NCBI GenBank assembly: GCA_018105865.1
Contig: CM030861.1
Span: 5,390,684 to 5,454,683 of the forward strand
Direction of reading: 5' to 3'
DNA: 64,000 bases
Origin: Metaphire vulgaris
Lineage: Eukaryota; Annelida; Clitellata; Crassiclitellata; Megascolecidae
Each line of letters starts with the position of its first letter. Within the stretch, counting starts at the first letter, position 1. Made by a program: the position numbers and the translations under genes. Shown here piece after piece: positions 21,258 to 33,412 of the stretch. Under the pieces are notes generated by a model that was given only the letters and a program-made list of their open reading frames with translations, was not told the origin of the DNA and did no database searches.

Positions 21258-21533
21258 GGGATGAAATTAATTCATAGAAAGTTGGTGGGGGGATAAAAGA
21301 GAGGGGGAAATCAATAAACTTTGTCGGATATAAAAAAAGGCTGATAAGCAAGAAAGGCAAGTTTTCCAGAATTTTACTAGATTTTACCGAAAAATGGGTT
21401 CACAAGCAAAAAAGGTCACCCGCAGCAGTTTTTCCTTCATTTTACTCGACTTTACTCAAACATAGTTTGACATGCAAAAAAAGTCCGGTGGGGGAATTCA
21501 TCCCCATTCATCCCCGACGTTGAACCGCCACTG
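21258..21533. mobile_element. hAT-type MITE, family 1, left end deleted
   Basis: This is homologous to 9493-9809 and keeps the right terminus (TTGAACCGCCACTG), but it starts inside the element at GGGATGAAATTAATTC. Confidence 0.65.
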
Positions 21534-22299
21534 GCGATACTGCTTCTGCCAATGGTTTGATAAGCAGTAGCGGAGAAGGAGAGGGAGAGGCTGAAATACA
21601 TGACCTGGGCATATGTTCAGATAACACTATACGAAAACATCACATTAAATTATAAGTTATCAAAATTCACTATGACACCATTTTGTTCATTTCATTTCCA
21701 AGTTTTAAAAACAAGACATGAATCTGTTTTGAGACAATCAAACCGAGACGAATCAATTAATGGAAAGTGTGATCTATATCAAAGATTACGGTTTCTTTAT
21801 TAGACGAAAGTTTGCGCGCTTCTTTTAGAAATTTTAAAAACAATGCAATTATTTTCACTTGAAACTTTAGACGTCGCTTGTCTGATGTGTAAGAATATGT
21901 CTAATATGATAAGAAAGCCTGGCTGTCATAATAAAGCAATAACGTAAAATTTATATGAAGACAACGTCTCCTAAGATATATAACAGTGGTGTCAAACATA
22001 CGGAACCGCGGGTTGGATACGGCCCGCGAAAGTTTTTCATCCGGCCAGCGTGTTTGTCCTGAATACAAGAAAAAAATTATGCTTAAGCAAAGTTAGTTTA
22101 TTTAAGGCGTGTTCAAACGCAACAGATATAATTATTAATTACTTACTACTTACTATCGTTATTAAATGTTTAATTGCTTAACTGTTTAACTTGCTAGTTA
22201 TTGTTAATAATTTGATTTAACTAATTAGTCAATAATAATATAAATTTGTACGAATTTTAATTAAGTTTTAATTCCTGTAAACGGACGAAGACCGCGTGT

Positions 22300-23105
22300 T
22301 AGCTGTTTGAAAACAATGATTATTTAGGGCAAACCCAGTGCGGTGTAACTTCAGTTTCCCGGCTAAAAATAACTTTTCGGTAGTTTTGATTTCACGACGG
22401 CTACGTCTGGTCTTGCGATTAGAGTCGCCTTGTCCACCTAAGACTCTGAAACCAGCAAAATAAGCCCCCGAGAGATCGGTCGCTCGACAAACAAAAATTC
22501 TACCGCCTAAGACCGGGAGTTTGACGCTAAACCAGCAACCCCAATCGAACAAGCGAATGTTGGGCATCAGGGCAACGACGCTACTAAACTTAGTTCCCGG
22601 GGCAGGGTCGGGCGGACGACAGCTGCACCAGCAATATTCCGTGGCATCGTAGGTCTATTGGGCGTGGCTACCATTGACGGCGGGCCGAACTGAATGGAAG
22701 GATTGACTGCAGGCACCGACAGCGACGGAAGATAGACGCGTCTCTGACGGTGACTGATCGATGTTGGACCGGACGCACTGAACGGCAGCGATGAATGCGG
22801 GCGAATTAAGGGACGAAGAACGGCAGCGCCGCAGCAGCCGACCGGCTGGAGTCGCCGTGTCCGCTTAAGAGCCGCGTAGCTAATTTTATCACGAGTTAAG
22901 AGGCGGCCGCAGACGGCTATTACAAAGTCCGCCTATTCCCCGGCGCCCGGCTACAGGGGGTGATTGGTGAGACGTTAGGTCGTAGCGAAGTCACTTTCCG
23001 CCGCTGACGAAGACGCTGTCGAGCTGGTCCCTAGTTAGGTTTCTGCTGACGGCAAATGGCGGAAAAAACAGTCAGCTGTTGCAAAGTCCGTCTTAGCGCC
23101 ATAGG
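22300..23105. other. GC-richer spacer of unit B, nothing recognised
   Basis: This replaces the part deleted from repeat copy 1 in unit A and is probably an internal part of the TGTGGCGACC repeat. The frames are short and I see no domain. Confidence 0.35.
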
Positions 23106-23514
23106 TGTTCAAATCTAAATCGCGTTTCGATTTAAATCTGATTTAAATCACATCTGGGAATTTTATTCAAAGGAGCTGGGATTATATTTGAACCTCAGAT
23201 ATTGGGAATTGATTTGATTCAAAAACAATTGAGATTCGATTCAACGTGCAGAGATTTGAAGGCGAAATCCTAAGTAGGACTATTGCTAACGACAGTGGCG
23301 CAGCGTGCACTCTTGCCGCCTCTGGCTCAGGTCGGCCATGGGCAATGTCGACGCTTCTAAAGTTTTTAAAAATATTAAATTTGCCAACCGTTCTAAGGTT
23401 TGCCGCCTTCACTGAAATTCCCCTGACAAGCAAAAAAGGTCGTCGCTTCCAAAATTTGCCGCCCCTGTCATGTATGCCGCCTACGGCAAATCATTGAATC
23501 GTGCGGCCTGGCGG

Positions 23515-24440
23515 CACATGCCTATGCTGATGATGTGCAGATATACGCCTCATGCCTCCCTGAAGATATGGACCTACTACGCGATCGTGTCATCGCCTGT
23601 ATTACTAAGATCAGACATTGGACTGAAGTCAATCGTCTAGCACTGAATCCTGACAAAACCGAAGTGCTGTGGATTTCTACTCCCAGGAGGAGGCACTTGC
23701 TCAGCCGTGTACCATTTGTCATTGATGGGACTGAAATCGTACCGTCGGCTGAAGTGCGCCTCCTTGGGGTTCTGTTAGACGAATCGCTTTCGCTCGATGG
23801 TCACATCAGCAATGTCACTCGGAGTTCCTTCTATCAGCTTCGGAGGATCAGGGCGATACGTCGGCACCTTCCAACGTCGGCAGCGATCCAACTCGTGCGT
23901 GCCGTTGTCATTACGAGGATCGACTACTGCAACAGCATCCTCCTTGGCCTACCAGATGCCCAATTGAGCCGTCTGCAGATGATCCTCAATGCTTCTGCCC
24001 GCATGATCTACGGTGCCAGATGGGGCAGCACGTCACCCCCTTACTCAAGGACAAGCTGCATTGGCTGCGCATCCTGAGCGCATCATCTACAAGAGATGCT
24101 GCCTGACATTCCGGGCCCTCAATGATCCCGCCTGCCCAGTCTACTTGGCTGAACTTGTGCACAGGCCATCGCTTACTGACTGTCGGAGGCAGCTTCGTTC
24201 CTGTAATCGGGTCCAATTGGTTGTACCCCCTCCATCTAAGACAGTGAAATTTGGGGAGAGGTCTTTCACGGGGGAATCCCTCCTCTGGAATTGCTGCCCG
24301 ACATTGTGACTAATGCGACTAGTCTAGAAATGTTTGCTACCAGACTTAAGACGCACTTGTTTAACATCTCATTTAAGTGCAATCTGTAAAGCGCTCTTGA
24401 TCTTGGTCTGCTGTGACTATAGCGCTATATAAGTTGGCAT
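23515..24440 (+). mobile_element. L2-like non-LTR retrotransposon, 5'-truncated 3' end of RT
   Basis: It begins at the palm motif AYADDVQIYAS (about 23518) and runs through LALNPDKTEVLWIS, VRLLGVLLDESLSLDGHI and ITRIDYCNSILLGLP (thumb and connection regions). It continues past a frameshift near 24010 into RIIYKRCCLTFRALNDPACP and RVQLVVPPPSKT. It ends with the typical L2-type tail GCGCTATATAAGT. The 180-residue frame 23535-24077 is its best preserved part. It is a dead insertion. Confidence 0.85.
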
Positions 24441-25131
24441 ATTAACTACGGCTAAAACCACAATTGCCATTGGCACGCTACGCCTTTGGCTAACGAGCAA
24501 TATTTTGAGACTCAAATAATCATGTAGCAACAACACTAGCCTCTGGCACTTTCTGCAGATACAGCTGCATTGTAATTGATACTGAGTGTCTAAATTTTCA
24601 GTGATATCTACGTTTTATTGGGTTTAACCAGTCACTCACTTGCGTACTCAATTCCTTGCATACACTACAATGACTACATTAATAAAATGATTTTCAAATG
24701 GCATTCACTTCAGTGTATTGTGTTTAGTTGTATTGTGCTGCTTGTGCATTGTTTGGTTGTGGAATTTGAAAAGATTTGAAAAGATTTCACTCTTAAAGAT
24801 TTGAGATTGTGGCTAGTGATTTGAGATTGGGAATTGGGATTCAGCTGCCATGATTTGAGATTTTATGCTGAAAGTTTTACGATTTGAGGTTTAGGATTCG
24901 ATTTGAGATTTTTTACCTTTACTAAGCGCTCATCACAAAATTTGAAACTATGGAAATTTTGTATTACATGACTCATGTGCAGTTTTCGCACTATCGTCGC
25001 TACTATAGTGGAGCGATAGTTGTAAAACACAACGAATTGAAAGCAGATTTTTCTGTGGAGCTCAATAGAGTGCCGAATTCGCGTCGTTTCACACATAGAC
25101 GGATTAAGTGCTATCCATTGCTTCTCTTTCG
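24441..25131. other. Spacer with GATTTGAGATT-rich low-complexity DNA
   Basis: Imperfect GATTTGAGATT units lie between about 24770 and 24910. Similar ATTTGAAT/GATTTAAATC sequence lies at 23105-23240 on the other side of the LINE, so the LINE may have inserted into one such repeat. I see no gene. Confidence 0.4.
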
Positions 25132-25135
25132 ATCC

Positions 25136-27128
25136 TGTCGCGTTTTTCCTCTTCCTACAGAACTTTCCGGGGATTCCAATATTCGGGGACCCGCTTTGGG
25201 TACTGCTTACTATAAACGATGCCTCGGTTAGTCAGAAGGGGAAAGCCTGGGAGAGAAAAATCGCCACTACAATAAATTTTTACGTGGGCCCCTGCCCTGG
25301 TATTTGGGCAGCTAGCTCATCTAGCTCGCTCGACTCGCTTGAGAACAGAAGACAATTCAGTCTTTCGGTCATAAACGTTTTATTATATGCAAAGGATAAA
25401 AGAGTCTTAATTAGTTCGTCATCTGCACAACTGTCCTGCAGGGCGGACTACTGCAATGGCAGAACTTAACTACTCTTATTAGCTCACTATATTCAAATGT
25501 CACTACAGAAATACAAAGGAAATCAAACTCATAAATATCTACTCTGAAGAATAAGGTTTAAAGGAGCATCAAGGTCACTGGACCCCGTGAGGGAGCCAAA
25601 ACTAGGGGTTGACTGTTGGCCACAGTCAGAGGCAACTTTACGGACCATGTGGGGGTCGGACGTTAGCCTATGACCTTGAAGCGAGCTACGCTTGTGCACG
25701 AAGAAAGCCTTAAATAGAAGAAACGGCTAAAGATGTTCGAAACAAGCGATCGCTTAACTACATGCACTAGCAAAGCTATCTCTCTATTCAGACGGATAGT
25801 CACTTAATGCACAAATATGAAGCGAAGAGTACTCCATCTCTAGATGCGCGTGAGGCATTGTCACTTCTAAGGGGATCCTATCTACTAGAAGGGGTAATAG
25901 TAACATACAGATCGTGTCCTCAGAAATAGAAGTCGGTCGTGCAGAGGATCTTCAGTGGACTTCGGCGAAGAGGACGAAACTCGGCAGCGATCGTCGGCGG
26001 ACGATGATCGAGGGAGTTGAACGTCAGAAGGTCCTGAAGACGGTTGATCGATAAGACGGACGTCACTCGAGTAGGTGACTAGGCTCGCTCGGGAGCTGTC
26101 GTCAATCGAGGAGGTGACTAGGCTCGCTCGGGAGCTGTCGTCAGAGAGACGGCGGAACGACCACCAGTGGAGGTTAGAGGTACCGGGAAGCCGGAGATAC
26201 TCCTGGCGGCCTTTCCCCCTCCGACTGCGTGATTGTCGGCCAAAGCACGGGGCTACGTCGGACGCAGCCGAGAAAGTGACTAGGCCCGCTCGGGGCTGTC
26301 GTCGGCGAGACGGCGGAACGACCACCAGTGGAGGTTAGAGGTACTGGGAAGCCGGAGAAACTCCTGGCGGCCTTTCCCCCTCCGACTGCGTGATAGTCGA
26401 CCGAAACGCAAGGCTATAGAGGAATGGCGTCTTCCCCCATGCGAGTAAAAACTCAAGCATACTAGCCTCTTTCGAGGCCCGTAGGGTGACAATACTTAAG
26501 ACCCTAGGTTCTTACTTAAAACGGGTGTACAAAACACACTTAACAAATCATGCGGCATTTAGTAATTAAAGATGCCATTCGCTTGAAACTCGAAAGGTAA
26601 GTCACTTCGAATATACAACACAATACAGATATCGAATTATGATCGATAGTTCAATAACTTAATTATAATAATTAGTTAAAGTATCGATCGCTGAAATCGT
26701 ATTACACAACGGTGCAATGCTGTGGCGCCACCTTGCGAACAAATGGCGAAACCACATACACGTATAACCGCGACGTATAGAAATACGCCTCGCTAGAAAT
26801 GGTTTACAGAAAGTCGCGAGCAAAAGAACAGCATTCGAAAACGAATGTCGCTAATTACTTGATAATCTAAAATACAATAGTTTCAACTTCTTAACACTAC
26901 ATATGCGTCGAATAACTAGCGAAAGTACGATGGCTTAATTATAATGATTATTTTGAAATATCGAACAACGCAAATGCATCAAGCCATGGTAAACAAGTCG
27001 CAACGCCATCTGGCGAATAAAGTGAGAATGTTCTGCGTACAATAACGAAGCTACACTTAATCAAACGAACAAACGCAAAGAGAGGTGTGCGATTATGAAA
27101 GGAAGGCTAGGCCTAAAATTTTGTCACA
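25136..27128 (-). mobile_element. 3' LTR of the Ty3/gypsy element
   Basis: It is 1993 bp, begins TGTCGCG and ends TGTCACA (TG...CA) on the + strand, with TSD ATCC at 25132-25135. On the element's own (minus) strand, a TATTTAAGG-like box lies near 25713-25722 and AATAAA at 25379-25384. This places R near 25.38-25.69 kb and U3 over the rest. U3 holds tandem repeats: a unit of about 161 bp twice (26146, 26307) and a 38-bp unit (TGACTAGGCTCGCTCGGGAG) near 26071, 26109 and 26276. I see four substitutions and two 1-bp indels against the other LTR. Confidence 0.93.
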
Positions 27129-27144
27129 CTGCCCCCAACTTAAG
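27129..27144 (-). other. Polypurine tract of the Ty3/gypsy element
   Basis: On the minus strand TTAAGTTGGGGGCAG abuts the 3' LTR, the usual place for the plus-strand primer. Confidence 0.6.
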
Positions 27145-27628
27145 CGTTTAACCGCCCTCGGTTAAGATAAAAACAGGGTGCAGTTATACAACACACAAAG
27201 AACTAAAGAGACAAAATTCTTATCGAACACATATGCAATTCAAAACGAAACTCTACTCGAAAGCTAAATACGAAACAGAAATTCGATGTCGTGTCGCACT
27301 AATTGTTACGAGTATACAGGACATCAATGCATTACATACGTTTTATCTAAGAAACTAAATTAAAGAAAGAAAAGGTTTTCGCACAGCTATGAGCTGTGTA
27401 AGGCGATGCTAAACATACAAGATTTTCAACACACTTAATCTTCAACACTATTTCTCAAAATCTTACACTAGAAAACGCACATAAACAAATATCGCTGACC
27501 ACTGTCAATTCCGACAGAGTGTTTCCAATTCTTGACATACCAAAGCCATGAAGGTTTATGTTTCTACATTGTCAGAGACTTCTTACTATGCATGATTCGA
27601 CGAATGGACGACATTTGAAAGAAAGAGA

Positions 27629-27647
27629 ATTGGGCGCCAATTGTCGC
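27629..27647 (-). repeat. Second copy of the LTR-PBS junction inside the element
   Basis: TTGGGCGCCAATTGTCGCG is identical over 19 bases to 33421-33439, where it joins the primer-binding site to the 5' LTR. Here it lies in the 3' non-coding part, about 700 bp beyond the pol stop. Confidence 0.85.
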
Positions 27648-28345
27648 GAACATTATTTGTCGGTCAATACGTATAGAACAACGTAGGGTAGTCTGACGTC
27701 GAGTCGAACCATAGTCGGTCGAAGAATCTGAGACAATGGACGAAGGAATCGCGAGAAGTTACACGGATATGTAGAACTGTAGAACATGAATTGAAAACGG
27801 ATGCGGAGAGTCTCTCGTTTTACAAACATGAAGCCACCTGACAAAAAGAAGGTCGGAGCTCCTGTGCCTTGAGTTCCAGCATTTCGCTTGAGGGTCGATT
27901 TCACCGTAAAGGATCGTAACAGCAATGAAGTCCATTATGTTGTACACTTCGATGTGACGTCCACTGAGCTGTAGGTGCTATTGCTTGTGTTTCTGACGGG
28001 CACAGAGGTCGGAGAACGCGACGACTACTATACCTAAATGATCACTATCTTTTGCCATCTATGTAGCCTGTGTTTCAAGAAAGTCTGTCGAATGTCGTGC
28101 CGTTCGATTTCGAATCGACCGGTTATTCGAATGTTCATACGTGGACTTATGTATGGACGCGTTCTTCCACACAGTACAGGGCAACCTATACCAACACTTC
28201 AGCATCATGTCTTCTCCACGCTCTAGCTTCATATACAATAGTCTCAGGAGGCAACGGGCGTTGTTGGCTCGTACCAAGATTACAGAAATCCAGCGAAATT
28301 CACAGCGTCCTTTCCTCCTCGTCGCGTCGGGCCGAACCCGACCGG

Positions 28346-31300
28346 TTAGTTTCGATAGCGACGAGGCTTGAGGAGACGGTCGCGGGGTCGCAGGGTCTTG
28401 CGACGCGCGGGCGAGTCGTGCTCTTCCCTGTCGGTTCCTAGCTGCGGTTCGAGCGGAGACGGGGTGTCTAGATCTATCAGGACTCCTTCCTCGTTCACGA
28501 TCGACTGGCCGTTCGGCGATGGTTCGCCATACACATCGGCTATTTCTTCTTCGGTAGTAGGCAGTGCTGGCGAGTCGAGAATTGGTTCGGTCGGCTCGTC
28601 GTCTTCGTACGTAAGGTAGCGCGAAAGCTTGTCTACGTGGGTGACGAAGGTACGTCCTCTCGGCAGCTTTTGGACTCTATAGTTCAGGGGACCTGTTTGA
28701 GCAGTTATAACGAAGGGTCCCTGATAATATTTCTCCCATTTCGGGTAGTGACGTTGCCGTTTCCGCGGCACGAAAACCCAAACTTTGTCGCCTATGGAGA
28801 AATGTTTGACGCGGACATTCATGTCATATTTCTTCTTGCGGCGTTCGGCTGCAACTCCGAGGTTGTGGCGAACGAGTTCGTAAGCGTATGTCAGCGTGTC
28901 CCTTAATTCTTGCACGTATTGTGTGGACTCTAAGCTAGTCTCGGAGGCGGTTGATCCGTAGACAATGTCCACAGGCATGCGGTTCTCTCTTCCGAATATG
29001 AGGTAGTTGGGACTATAGCCAGTGCTCTCGTGTACTGAGGCGCGATAAGCGGCAGCGACTGTAGGTAGGACATCGTGCCAATCGCGGTGATTATCGGCGA
29101 CGATCTTTCCGATCATCGAGTTCATCGTCCGATGGTAACGTTCTATGAGACCGTTCGTTCTCGGTTCATAACTAGTAGTGCGTATCTTTTCTATGCCCAG
29201 CATACGGCACATTTCTTGGAAGATCTCTGATTCGAAGGAAGGGCCACGGTCGGATAAAAGTCTCAAAGGAGTGCCATATACGGCGCAAATTCTTTCTACA
29301 ACGGCTTTGGCCAGTGTAGTGGCTTCCTGATTGCGGAGCGGTACTATTTCTACAAACTTCGTAAAGTAGTCCATCATCGTCAGAATGTAAGTGTATCCTT
29401 TACTAGACCTTGGATGTGGGCCAGTTACATCGATTGCTAATACTTCCCAGGGGGCGCCACACAGCACGGGCTGTAGCTTTGCTTGCTTCGGCGGTCTCCC
29501 CTGTCGGTATCTCGCACATTGTTCGCAGGACCTGCAGAACAACAGTGTGTCTTTGGACCATCCTGGCCAGTGTGCACGACGGCGAACTTGCGCTCGAGTT
29601 CGTCGCACGCCAAGATGTCCACCGGACATACCAGTGTGGCACATGCGGAGGAAATCCGCTCGCATCGACTTCGGAAGGAGGATTTGCTTCACTCCGTCGA
29701 ATCGATTTCGGTACAGTACATCGTCTTCCAGTGACACTTGGGCGCGGATATGCCACATTGCCTTAGTGTCTTCGTCACATGTCAATATTTCGTTCAAATC
29801 GGGAACTCCGTCGATTGTCCATTCGCGAAGCGTCTTCAGCAGCGGGTCTTTCTTCTGTTCGTCGGCGAGACTCAGGTCTCGGCTGGCTTCGTTAGGTCGT
29901 TGCGTCACTGCGGCGACGGTGGCCACAGGAGGAGAAGGCGGACGCCGGGACATTCCGTCGGCGTTGAGGTGAGACCTGCCGGGCCGATGAACGATCTTGA
30001 AACGGAACTCAGAGAGTCGTTCCTGCCACCTGGCTTGCTGGCCGATCGGGTCGGGTGTTCGCTGTAGCCATTGCAGGGCGGCGTGATCGGTCCGGAGACA
30101 GAATGGTCTCCCTAAAAGGTAAGTCTTGAAGTACTTCAGAAAGTAAACCACTGCGAGAAGTTCTCGTCTCGTCGTACAGTAATTTCTTTCGGCGCGGGAG
30201 AGTAATCGACTCCCGTAGGCTAGGACTACTTCTTGTCCGTTCTGTCGTTGTGAAAGGACCGCGCCGATCGCGTGGTCGGACGCGTCCGTGTCGAGGACAT
30301 ATTCGTCGTTGTCGTTCGGAAGACCTAATATAGGGGCGGTGGACAATCTCTGCTTAAGCGTATCGAAGGCAGATTGTCTCTCGTCGCTCCAGGAGAATTT
30401 CACGTTCTTGCGGGTGAGTTGGCTCAAACTGTCGGCTATGTCTGAGAATCCGGGCACGAATCGGCGATAGTACGAGCAGAGGCCTAGGAAGGCTCTCAAC
30501 TCCTTCAGATTCGTTGGTACAGGCCATGAGGTGACCTTCTCGATTTTGCTGTTGTCCACGGCTACTCCTTCGTCAGAGACGACGTGACCGAGGAATTCGA
30601 CTCGGCGATTCATGAGCCGACATTTCTCCACCTTCAGCTTGAGGTGAGCGCTCCTCAGTCGTTCGAACACGTCTCGCAATCTCTGTAGATGTCGTTCTGT
30701 AGAGTCGGCGAATACGATCACATCGTCCAAGTAGACAAGGCAAACGCTAAAGTTCAGTCCGGAAAGGATTAAGTCCATCGTTCTCTGGAAGGTGGCAGTG
30801 GCTCCTGCCAGTCCCATGGGCATCCTCTTCCATCGGAAGGAACCTTTTCTGGTGACGAACGCTGTCTTGTCGGCGTCGTCTCCGTCCATTGCTATCTGGT
30901 GATAGCCACTTTTTAGGTCTAAAGTGCTGAACCATCGTGCGTTACTCAGGGCGTCGAGGCAGTCTCCGATCCTGGGGAGCGGGTATGCGTCTCCTCCAGT
31001 AACGGCATTCAAGGAACGATAGTCGAGGCAGAATCTCAGGGAGCCGTCTTTCTTCTTGGCGAGCACGACGTTGGCTGCCCACTCGCCTTGAGCTGGTTCG
31101 ATGAGATCTCCTTCTAGCATCTGTTCGACTTCTCTATCGATGACTTCTCTGTAGGCTCTGGGTTGTGACCTTAGGGGCTGTCGCACCGGACGAGCGGAAC
31201 CCGTGTCGATTCTATGTCGCGTGATCTCACAGCGGCCTAGATCGTTCTTAGTCAATGACAAGACGTCGTGGAATTCGCGGATTAGACTTTCTAGTCGATT

Positions 31301-33232
31301 TCTCGCGTCGTCGGGCAGGCTTTCGTCTACTCGGGACAGTAGGGAGTGCACGGCTTCGTCTAATGCAGTCGTTTCGGGTCTTGTCGGTGGCGCAGACTCG
31401 GACAGTATGTCGACGGGGACCAAGGTGCCAAGGACCTCGTTTTCCCGTATGGTCGCTGGTTCTCTTCCCGTGTTAATCAGGCGAACCATCGTGTCTGTGG
31501 TGCCTTCGGCGAGTAGTACGCGAGCGGCGTGGATTCCAGGGCGCAATTCCCTGTGTTCCATCATCCATGAGGTACGTTCTTTCACTTCTTCACCTCTCCA
31601 TAAAACTTTAGACGGTACGTCGAGCTGGGTTTGTGCGGGAATCTCTATGCAGTCCGCCACTTGCACACGGCGACACCAACCGACGCCGTTTCTCTTGATC
31701 AGGGCGACTTGATTGCGTCCCACGAACAGTTTTCCTTTCGCGAAGCTTATGCCACAGCGGAAGGCCGTGAGGAAGTTCATGCCAAGCATTATTTCGTCTA
31801 TCTGTTCGGAGACCACGAAGGTGATTTTTCTCTTGCATCTACCGTTGAATCGCACTTCCGTCGATGTTTCTCCTAACACAGCGATGGGGCTACCGTTCGC
31901 GGCGTAAAGTTTTTGCGAGGTAATATTCACGGATAGGCCTGCCGTCATGGTTGCAGGAAGCAGATTTACTTCTGACCCAGTGTCCAAAAGGCTGAGGCAG
32001 TCTTGGCCATTAATGCGACACCGTACGTACAGGGACTGGAGCCCACTGGATCCGGTCGATCTGGACGTGGCGTTGAAATTCACTGAGGTCCCTCCACGTT
32101 CTTGACGGCGTGGTTGGCGGCAGTCTCTGCTCATATGTCCTAAGCGCTGGCAGTTGTAGCAGCGAGGAGGCTGTTGGTTCCTATCTGGCGGGCCGCCTCT
32201 CTGCGGGCCCCCAACTCGGTCTGTGACCAGGGGTCTAGGTGGTGCAGTCGGGCGTCTATCGCGGCCGTCGTCTGCGTTTGGACGGGGGTCTCGTCGTGGG
32301 GGAGATTTCCTAGATAATTTTTCTTCCATGGAACGCATCCATGCATCCTGTGTCTTCCTCTGGGCTTCCATGAAGTCTTTCATCTGGGCCGTGAGAGCGG
32401 CAACTGCATCGTCCTCTCTGGCGGAGCGCACTTGACGTCGAGGGTCTCGACGTGTCATCTCCGGAGTGTCTGAGGCTCGATACGATTTCTTGTACGTTTC
32501 CAGCCGGACGGCTGTCCTGAAGGTTTCGTCCAAGGATTTCGGTTCCTTCTCTCGTACCTTCAGCGAAAGTTCGCAGTCCGACATGGCGTCAAGGAAGGCG
32601 TCGCGGGCTATCGCTTCAGTAGTCTCGCTAGAAGGCGCTGGGTACGCGAGTGTCACTAGCCGGCGCACGTCATGCAGTAAATCAGCCAGGCTCTCTTTCT
32701 CTCTCTGGCGGCGGCAGCGGAGCTGCGTGCGGAACGTTTCAGCTTGGGCCTCCAAACCGTATCTCTGCCGTAGTCTTTCTGCTAAGCCTTCGTAGGTAAT
32801 GCTTGCTAGGGACCCGAAGTCCCACAAAAGTTGACTCGCCGATTTTTCTAGCGCGCATTGAAGGAAATCGGCCTTCTCTTTCTCGGTCCATTGATTGTGG
32901 TCCGCACATACTTCGAATTGGCGAAGGAAGGACTCTAGTGATCCTGAGCCGTCGAATTTTCCGGGCTTCATAAACTGTCTCTTCCTCTGCGTGAGGTCGT
33001 TCATGTGAGAAATGGCTATCGGTACGGTCCTTGGGGACGACTCGGCTATCTCTCCCTTCATGGGCGCGTCCGACGGGCGTATCTGTCCCAGCGTTGATAT
33101 CCGATCAATGGAGGGCGGTTCGGGCGAGGGTGTAGCAAGGTGTGGATCCCTTCTGGCCGTTCTCTCGTCGAACCATTCATTGGCAACGTCTATCAGGTTG
33201 TGCTTGCCAGAAGGCCTTACGTCTCGGTCCAT
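28346..33232 (-). CDS. gag-pol: Gag-Pol polyprotein of a Ty3/gypsy LTR retrotransposon
   Basis: One uninterrupted 1628-residue frame encodes the whole replication machinery. The retrotransposon Gag region (about 85-255) is followed by a CCHC zinc knuckle at 358-371 (CYNCQRLGHMSRDC). The aspartic protease has DTGS at 417-420. The reverse transcriptase (about 690-880) has the YLDD site at 834-837. RNase H (about 975-1090) begins DTDAS. Integrase has an HHCC finger (about 1199-1239), the D,D,E triad at 1268, 1328 and 1364, and a GPF module at about 1505. The domain order RT-RNase H-IN and the GPF module identify Ty3/gypsy. There is no frameshift between gag and pol and no env gene downstream. 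All key residues are present, so the copy may be autonomous. The C-terminal 80 residues are acidic and Pro-rich. Confidence 0.97.
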   Translation of the reverse strand: MDRDVRPSGKHNLIDVANEWFDERTARRDPHLATPSPEPPSIDRISTLGQIRPSDAPMKGEIAESSPRTVPIAISHMNDLTQRKRQFMKPGKFDGSGSLESFLRQFEVCADHNQWTEKEKADFLQCALEKSASQLLWDFGSLASITYEGLAERLRQRYGLEAQAETFRTQLRCRRQREKESLADLLHDVRRLVTLAYPAPSSETTEAIARDAFLDAMSDCELSLKVREKEPKSLDETFRTAVRLETYKKSYRASDTPEMTRRDPRRQVRSAREDDAVAALTAQMKDFMEAQRKTQDAWMRSMEEKLSRKSPPRRDPRPNADDGRDRRPTAPPRPLVTDRVGGPQRGGPPDRNQQPPRCYNCQRLGHMSRDCRQPRRQERGGTSVNFNATSRSTGSSGLQSLYVRCRINGQDCLSLLDTGSEVNLLPATMTAGLSVNITSQKLYAANGSPIAVLGETSTEVRFNGRCKRKITFVVSEQIDEIMLGMNFLTAFRCGISFAKGKLFVGRNQVALIKRNGVGWCRRVQVADCIEIPAQTQLDVPSKVLWRGEEVKERTSWMMEHRELRPGIHAARVLLAEGTTDTMVRLINTGREPATIRENEVLGTLVPVDILSESAPPTRPETTALDEAVHSLLSRVDESLPDDARNRLESLIREFHDVLSLTKNDLGRCEITRHRIDTGSARPVRQPLRSQPRAYREVIDREVEQMLEGDLIEPAQGEWAANVVLAKKKDGSLRFCLDYRSLNAVTGGDAYPLPRIGDCLDALSNARWFSTLDLKSGYHQIAMDGDDADKTAFVTRKGSFRWKRMPMGLAGATATFQRTMDLILSGLNFSVCLVYLDDVIVFADSTERHLQRLRDVFERLRSAHLKLKVEKCRLMNRRVEFLGHVVSDEGVAVDNSKIEKVTSWPVPTNLKELRAFLGLCSYYRRFVPGFSDIADSLSQLTRKNVKFSWSDERQSAFDTLKQRLSTAPILGLPNDNDEYVLDTDASDHAIGAVLSQRQNGQEVVLAYGSRLLSRAERNYCTTRRELLAVVYFLKYFKTYLLGRPFCLRTDHAALQWLQRTPDPIGQQARWQERLSEFRFKIVHRPGRSHLNADGMSRRPPSPPVATVAAVTQRPNEASRDLSLADEQKKDPLLKTLREWTIDGVPDLNEILTCDEDTKAMWHIRAQVSLEDDVLYRNRFDGVKQILLPKSMRADFLRMCHTGMSGGHLGVRRTRAQVRRRAHWPGWSKDTLLFCRSCEQCARYRQGRPPKQAKLQPVLCGAPWEVLAIDVTGPHPRSSKGYTYILTMMDYFTKFVEIVPLRNQEATTLAKAVVERICAVYGTPLRLLSDRGPSFESEIFQEMCRMLGIEKIRTTSYEPRTNGLIERYHRTMNSMIGKIVADNHRDWHDVLPTVAAAYRASVHESTGYSPNYLIFGRENRMPVDIVYGSTASETSLESTQYVQELRDTLTYAYELVRHNLGVAAERRKKKYDMNVRVKHFSIGDKVWVFVPRKRQRHYPKWEKYYQGPFVITAQTGPLNYRVQKLPRGRTFVTHVDKLSRYLTYEDDEPTEPILDSPALPTTEEEIADVYGEPSPNGQSIVNEEGVLIDLDTPSPLEPQLGTDREEHDSPARRKTLRPRDRLLKPRRYRN

Positions 33233-33412
33233 GACAGTAGTCGGGTTGGGTACAGTCAGACAACGGGCCTTAAGCTAGTAGGCGCGAGGGGTGTATCGTC
33301 CTTATACTTCTGGCTAAATGTTCGTCTCTTAATTCGGACGCTTATCGTCGGGGAGTCGGTGTCTCCTTGTTCACAAGCGATGAATCGGGCGGGCGAGCCG
33401 ATGGGCAAAGGG

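Noticed and set aside
28368..32795. Many plus-strand frames opposite gag-pol
   Set aside because: Antisense shadows of the retrotransposon ORF.
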